Below are positions 5,819 to 8,152 of a stretch of DNA of 8,152 bases, in pieces. A program made the translations under genes and the position numbers. How positions within the stretch are numbered: position 1 is the first letter of the stretch; the number at the start of each line of letters is the position of its first letter. Under the pieces are notes generated by a model. That model was not told the DNA's origin. It did no database searches and worked only from the letters and a program-made list of their open reading frames with translations. The stretch covers positions 1 to 8,152 of the forward strand of contig DAHVRS010000092.1 of assembly GCA_027322375.1 (NCBI GenBank), written 5' to 3'. This stretch comes from Brachybacterium sp. (GTDB lineage Bacteria; Actinomycetota; Actinomycetes; Actinomycetales; Dermabacteraceae).

Positions 5819-6508
5819 TCAGACGGTCGGCAGGACCGGCGGACCCCGGCGCAGCTGCGGCGCGATGAGCGCCCGCTGAGCATGGTGGAGATGCGTGATG
5901 GCCGGGACTGGACGGGCTGGCCGCGGCAGGACGAAACGCGGCGCGACCAGCGCCTGCGGCGGCGCGGCGAGCACGTCGAGGACCGCGAGGACGAGTCGGG
6001 CGCAGCGAGCGAGGACGTCTTCGCCGTGCTGCAGCACCACCGTCGTCAGAAGCGCGGCGATGACGTGCCCGAGCAGCATCTGCAGGTCACCGCCGCCGCC
6101 GTGCAGGGCGTGAGCAGCCGCGGCGCCCACCCCGTCGGCCCCATGGGCGGCGTGGGCGGTGAGCGCGTCACCGGTCCCGGTGGCCGCGTGCGCGCCGGCG
6201 TGGTGGTTCAGGTGCTCCCCGGGCGGATCCCGCAGCACCACTCCGGTGCCGCTGGGAGTGCCGGCGAGGAAGAGTCCGTGGAAGAGGGCCTGGCTCGCAA
6301 GGACGGCGCCGCCCATCCGGGCCAGCGTGAAGCGGGAACCGGCGAGCACCGTGCACAGGGTGACCGAGAGCCACCACGGCAGTGCTATCCCGAGGAAGCC
6401 CGGCATCGCTCCGCCGCCCAGGACGTGACCGGCGAGGGCCACCCCGGTCGCGACGGAGGCAGCCGTCGCCCCGCGCAACAGGCGCAGCGGGGCACGGCTC
6501 GAGGACAT
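5819..6508 (-). CDS. His-rich multi-pass membrane protein, unknown function (putative metal-related)
   Basis: This is a 229-residue protein that I do not recognise as a named family. Two or three membrane segments occupy about residues 16-85 (ATAASVATGVALAGHVL; FLGIALPWWLSVTLCTVLAG; GGAVLASQALFHGLFLAG). A loop of about 55 residues follows with eight His (about 99-136: EHLNHHAGAHAA, TAHAAHG, HALHG), then one or two more segments (about 143-180: LQMLLGHVIAALLTTVVL; ARLVLAVLDVLAA). The Arg/Pro-rich tail contains HLHH. His-rich loops between membrane helices often bind copper, zinc or nickel. Next to the PCu(A)C lipoprotein and the DyP peroxidase this hints at copper handling, but that is inference. 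I chose ATG at 6508 because CAGAAT lies 7 nt upstream and the longer reading from 6541 adds only an Arg-rich stub without a Shine-Dalgarno sequence. ATG at 6517 or 6541 remains possible. Confidence 0.72.
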   Translation of the reverse strand: MSSSRAPLRLLRGATAASVATGVALAGHVLGGGAMPGFLGIALPWWLSVTLCTVLAGSRFTLARMGGAVLASQALFHGLFLAGTPSGTGVVLRDPPGEHLNHHAGAHAATGTGDALTAHAAHGADGVGAAAAHALHGGGGDLQMLLGHVIAALLTTVVLQHGEDVLARCARLVLAVLDVLAAPPQALVAPRFVLPRPARPVPAITHLHHAQRALIAPQLRRGPPVLPTV

Positions 6509-6515
6509 GACCCCC

Positions 6516-6521
6516 ATTCTG
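6516..6521 (-). promoter_or_regulatory. Possible -10 box (CAGAAT), leaderless start of the membrane protein gene
   Basis: CAGAAT on the minus strand is followed by seven bases and then ATG at 6508. It overlaps the alternative ATG at 6517. If it is a true promoter element, that upstream start and the one at 6541 would not be transcribed from it. No -35 hexamer is evident. Confidence 0.3.
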
Positions 6522-6559
6522 CCCCGCCTGCGCGGCGACATCAGGACAGGACCGTTTCG

Positions 6560-6590
6560 CGGGCGCCCGGCATCAGCATCCGGGCGCCCG
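6560..6590 (-). terminator. Hairpin terminator downstream of the universal stress protein gene
   Basis: CGGGCGCCCGG (6560-6570) and CCGGGCGCCCG (6580-6590) form a perfect 11-bp stem around a nine-base loop. The hairpin starts 18 bp past the stress-protein stop on the minus strand and about 50 bp before the membrane-protein start. No U-run follows (transcript CGAAACGG), so termination may be factor-assisted. A second small inverted repeat, CCCGCC/GGCGGG (6602-6607, 6615-6620), spans the stop codon. Confidence 0.6.
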
Positions 6591-6608
6591 GGACCGGCCT
6601 GCCCGCCG

Positions 6609-7598
6609 TCACGAGGCGGGTGCCTCCTCGGCGTCCTCGAGGCCGTCCGGCACCACCATCACTGGGCCCTCGGCGCGCTGCAGCACCGCCTGGGAGACGG
6701 AGCCCAGCAGGGTGCTCGCGACCCGGCCGTGCCCGCGTGTGCCCAGCACCACGAGCTGCGCGGACCGGCTGTGCTCGATGAGGGTGCCGACGGGCTCGGC
6801 GAGCACCGCCTCGGAGGTGACGACCAGTCCCGGGTGCGCCTCGCGCAGCGCGGCCGCGTCCTCCTCGAGCTCGGCGGCGAGCTGCGTGCGCTGCCGCTCG
6901 AGGATGTCCGGGTCCGGCAGCCACGCCATGTAGGAAGCGCCCCAGGCGTCCGGGAGGGTCATGGCGAGCAGGAGGTGCAGCGGGGCCTGACGGGCCAGCG
7001 CCGCCTGGACGGCGACGTCGAGCGCGGCGCGGGAGCGCGGGGAGCGGTCGGTGCCCATCACCACGGGGGTGTCGGCGTCGATCGGCCGGAAGCGCGAGAT
7101 GCCCTCCCCGGCATCGACCTCGTAGCCGCGCGGCACCACCACGGTGGGGCAGTGGGCGTGGGCGGGCAGGGCGGAGGAGACCGAGCCGAGGAGCCGGCCG
7201 AAGAACCCGCCGCGGCCGCGCGCGCCGACGACGGCGAGCACCGCCTGCTCGGACAGTCGCACGAGCACTCCGGCGGCGTCGCCGTGCTCGGTGCGCAGAT
7301 CGACCTCGCCCGGATAGCCGTCCAGCAGCGCGTTCGCGGCATCGAGCACGTCCTGCGCGGCGGAGAGGCGCGCGACCTCCGCGGGGACGGTCGGGATCTG
7401 GGAGGCGTCGGAGTAGGCGAGGGCGGGAACGGTGTAGGCGGTGACGACCGTGAGGCGCACATCGAGGCGCTGCGCGGCGCGGGCCGCGTAGAGCAGGGCG
7501 CGCTGGGCCTGATCGGAGCCGTCGAAACCGGCGAGCACGCCCAGTGGGCGGGTGCGGTCGACGCTGGGGCGGGCTGCGGTGGAACCGTCGTCGTGCAT
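6609..7598 (-). CDS. Tandem-domain universal stress protein (UspA family)
   Basis: This is a 329-residue cytoplasmic protein made of two UspA domains (about 18-157 and 177-317), the usual actinobacterial double-domain form of about 290-330 residues. Each domain has the ATP-binding signature G-x2-G-x9-G-S. In domain 1 it is Gly125/Gly128/Gly138-Ser139 (GARGRGGFFGRLLGS), with Asp26 in GFDGS. In domain 2 it is Gly286/Gly289/Gly299-Ser300 (GTRGHGRVASTLLGS), with Asp184 in GTDRS. Both should therefore bind ATP rather than belong to the non-binding UspA type. Such proteins rise in hypoxia, starvation or oxidative stress; the exact partner here is unknown. ATG at 7598 has an excellent AGGAGG five bases upstream. 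A hairpin lies in the leader just above that site and a probable promoter lies about 80 bp upstream. The gene is divergent from the DUF1905 gene. No DosR-type box was recognised. Confidence 0.95.
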   Translation of the reverse strand: MHDDGSTAARPSVDRTRPLGVLAGFDGSDQAQRALLYAARAAQRLDVRLTVVTAYTVPALAYSDASQIPTVPAEVARLSAAQDVLDAANALLDGYPGEVDLRTEHGDAAGVLVRLSEQAVLAVVGARGRGGFFGRLLGSVSSALPAHAHCPTVVVPRGYEVDAGEGISRFRPIDADTPVVMGTDRSPRSRAALDVAVQAALARQAPLHLLLAMTLPDAWGASYMAWLPDPDILERQRTQLAAELEEDAAALREAHPGLVVTSEAVLAEPVGTLIEHSRSAQLVVLGTRGHGRVASTLLGSVSQAVLQRAEGPVMVVPDGLEDAEEAPAS

Positions 7599-7612
7599 CG
7601 TGACCTCCTGCG

Positions 7613-7649
7613 CCGGGGGCTCACCGGGGCCGACGACGACAGCCCCCGG
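7613..7649 (-). promoter_or_regulatory. 5'-leader hairpin next to the ribosome-binding site of the stress-protein gene
   Basis: CCGGGGGCT (7613-7621) and AGCCCCCGG (7641-7649) form a 9-bp perfect stem with a 19-base loop. It ends about 4 bp from the AGGAGG site (7603-7608) of the stress-protein gene. It would lie in the leader if transcription starts near the TACGAT box. It might affect translation or mRNA stability, but no known riboswitch was recognised. Confidence 0.35.
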
Positions 7650-7673
7650 GCCGTGACCGCCGTCGGTACCGTC

Positions 7674-7703
7674 ATCGTAGGCCCCGGCCAGTTCTTCTGT
7701 CCG
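7674..7703 (-). promoter_or_regulatory. Probable sigma-A-like promoter of the universal stress protein gene
   Basis: On the minus strand CGGACA (7698-7703, four of six bases to TTGACA) is followed by an 18-bp spacer and TACGAT (7674-7679). This predicts a start near 7667 and a leader of roughly 70 bases with a Shine-Dalgarno sequence. The -35 box falls inside the small palindrome GTCCGGAC (7699-7706). Confidence 0.42.
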
Positions 7704-7769
7704 GACGGAGGTCCCGCCGGGCCCGGGAATCCCGCCCCACCGGACCTAGCCGTCGGGCGAGGACGCGCC

Positions 7770-7775
7770 TACTGT
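7770..7775 (+). promoter_or_regulatory. Putative -10 box (TACTGT), leaderless start of the DUF1905 gene
   Basis: TACTGT is followed by six bases and then the ATG at 7782, the spacing expected if transcription begins at the A of ATG. No Shine-Dalgarno sequence is placed usefully (GCAGGG ends at the ATG itself). A clear -35 is not visible at 17-18 bp. Confidence 0.45.
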
Positions 7776-7781
7776 GCAGGG

Positions 7782-8072
7782 ATGGATCTCGCCTTCACCG
7801 CCACGACGATCGAGTGGCGCGGCCCCGCCCCGTACGTCTTCGCGCGGGTGCCCGAGGAGGAGGCCGACGCGATCGGCGCGATCGCGCACCGCGCCACCTA
7901 CGGCTGGGGCTGCATCCCGGTCAGCGCCCGGATCGGGGACACCGACTTCACCACCTCGCTGTTCCCGTGCAAGGGCGGCTATCTGGTGCCGGTCAAGGTC
8001 GCGGTCCAGCGCGCCGAGCAGGTCGACGTGGGGGAGGAGGTGGAGGTGTCCCTCCACATCGAGGAGCGCTGA
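7782..8072 (+). CDS. DUF1905 domain-containing protein
   Basis: This is a 96-residue protein spanning the DUF1905 domain, a small beta-barrel of unknown biochemical role that is common in actinomycetes. Recognisable family traits are the N-terminal FTATTIEWRGPAPYVFARVP (5-24), YGWGCIPVSARIGDTDFTTSLFP (40-62), the KGGYLVPVKVAVQRAE stretch (64-79) and a VDVGEEVEVSLHIE end (81-94). Length equals the usual single-domain form, without the C-terminal YdeI-type extension of some relatives. The frame stays open far upstream, antisense to the stress-protein gene. The family N-terminus and the TACTGT box set the start at 7782. It is the only plus-strand gene here, divergent from the stress protein and convergent with the next gene. 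No function is assigned. Confidence 0.92.
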   Translation: MDLAFTATTIEWRGPAPYVFARVPEEEADAIGAIAHRATYGWGCIPVSARIGDTDFTTSLFPCKGGYLVPVKVAVQRAEQVDVGEEVEVSLHIEER

Positions 8073-8086
8073 GCGCACCGGGCTGA

Positions 8087-8107
8087 GCGGGCCGGGTGTC
8101 GGCCCGC
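8087..8107. terminator. Bidirectional terminator between convergent genes
   Basis: GCGGGCCG (8087-8094) and CGGCCCGC (8100-8107) form an 8-bp stem around the loop GGTGT. An outer CTGAG/CTCAG pair (8083-8087, 8112-8116) may extend it with a bulge. It lies 14 bp past the DUF1905 stop and 5 bp past the stop of the convergent minus-strand gene. No U-run is present. Confidence 0.55.
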
Positions 8108-8112
8108 GGGGC

Positions 8113-8152
8113 TCAGACCTCCGGCTGGTCGGGCAGGTCGAGCTCCTCGGCG
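8113..8152 (-). CDS. C-terminal end of an unidentified minus-strand gene
   Basis: Reading leftwards from the window edge, the frame A-E-E-L-D-L-P-D-Q-P-E-V ends in TGA at 8113-8115. The acidic tail, the G/C-rich third positions and the terminator hairpin just past the stop suggest a real gene end. Twelve residues are too few to assign a family. The rest of the gene is outside the window. Confidence 0.5.
   Translation of the reverse strand, partial: AEELDLPDQPEV

Noticed and set aside
6507..7781. Long in-frame extension upstream of DUF1905 on the plus strand
   Set aside because: It is open only because it is antisense to the stress-protein gene. The DUF1905 N-terminus and the TACTGT box set the start at 7782.
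1..8152. tRNA, rRNA, CRISPR array, insertion sequence or prophage genes
   Set aside because: No spaced direct-repeat array, cloverleaf-like segment, transposase or integrase motif was seen on either strand.

Overview
The window comes from a high-GC Gram-positive actinomycete. Coding DNA is strongly G/C-biased at third codon positions, Ala/Gly/Arg/Asp/Glu are abundant, and long open frames lie antisense to almost every real gene. The gene types (an AbiEi/DUF559-like protein, an FGGY sugar kinase, a Tat-exported DyP peroxidase, a PCu(A)C copper lipoprotein, a tandem universal stress protein, a DUF1905 protein) suggest Actinomycetota, perhaps Micrococcales. A Brachybacterium-like genus is only a guess.

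Layout. Seven of the eight main genes, plus a fragment at the right edge, read on the minus strand. From the left: a partial AbiEi-antitoxin/DUF559-type gene (1-606, cut by the window edge); a PEMT/ICMT-type membrane methyltransferase (859-1788); an FGGY carbohydrate kinase (1878-3368); a DyP peroxidase (3556-4860) whose start overlaps the stop of an upstream PCu(A)C-type copper lipoprotein (4857-5555); a His-rich multi-pass membrane protein (5819-6508); a double-domain universal stress protein (6609-7598); a divergent DUF1905 protein on the plus strand (7782-8072); and the last 12 codons of a minus-strand gene (8113-8152). The longest gene-free stretch is 607-858 (252 bp). It holds a hairpin repeat and a cluster of TGTGGA hexamers.

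How the genes may work together. The lipoprotein and the peroxidase overlap by four bases and should be translationally coupled. Both are exported, one by a lipobox signal and one by a twin-arginine signal. With the His-rich membrane protein encoded just upstream they look like an extracytoplasmic copper/haem-oxidant module. It resembles the Streptomyces ECuC-DtpA linkage, but no Sco gene is visible here. The kinase, the stress protein and DUF1905 look like stand-alone housekeeping or stress genes.

Non-coding signals worth attention: (i) a 45-bp palindromic element present twice in direct orientation (738-782 and 1823-1867), bracketing the methyltransferase gene; (ii) a GCCGAC-rich terminator-like element found 3' of both the peroxidase and the membrane-protein genes; (iii) a clean split between genes with a good Shine-Dalgarno sequence and genes with a TANNNT-like hexamer 6-7 nt before the start codon, suggesting leaderless transcripts. 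I see no tRNA, rRNA, CRISPR array, insertion sequence or phage gene. Nothing in the window is clearly a new defence or mobile system.
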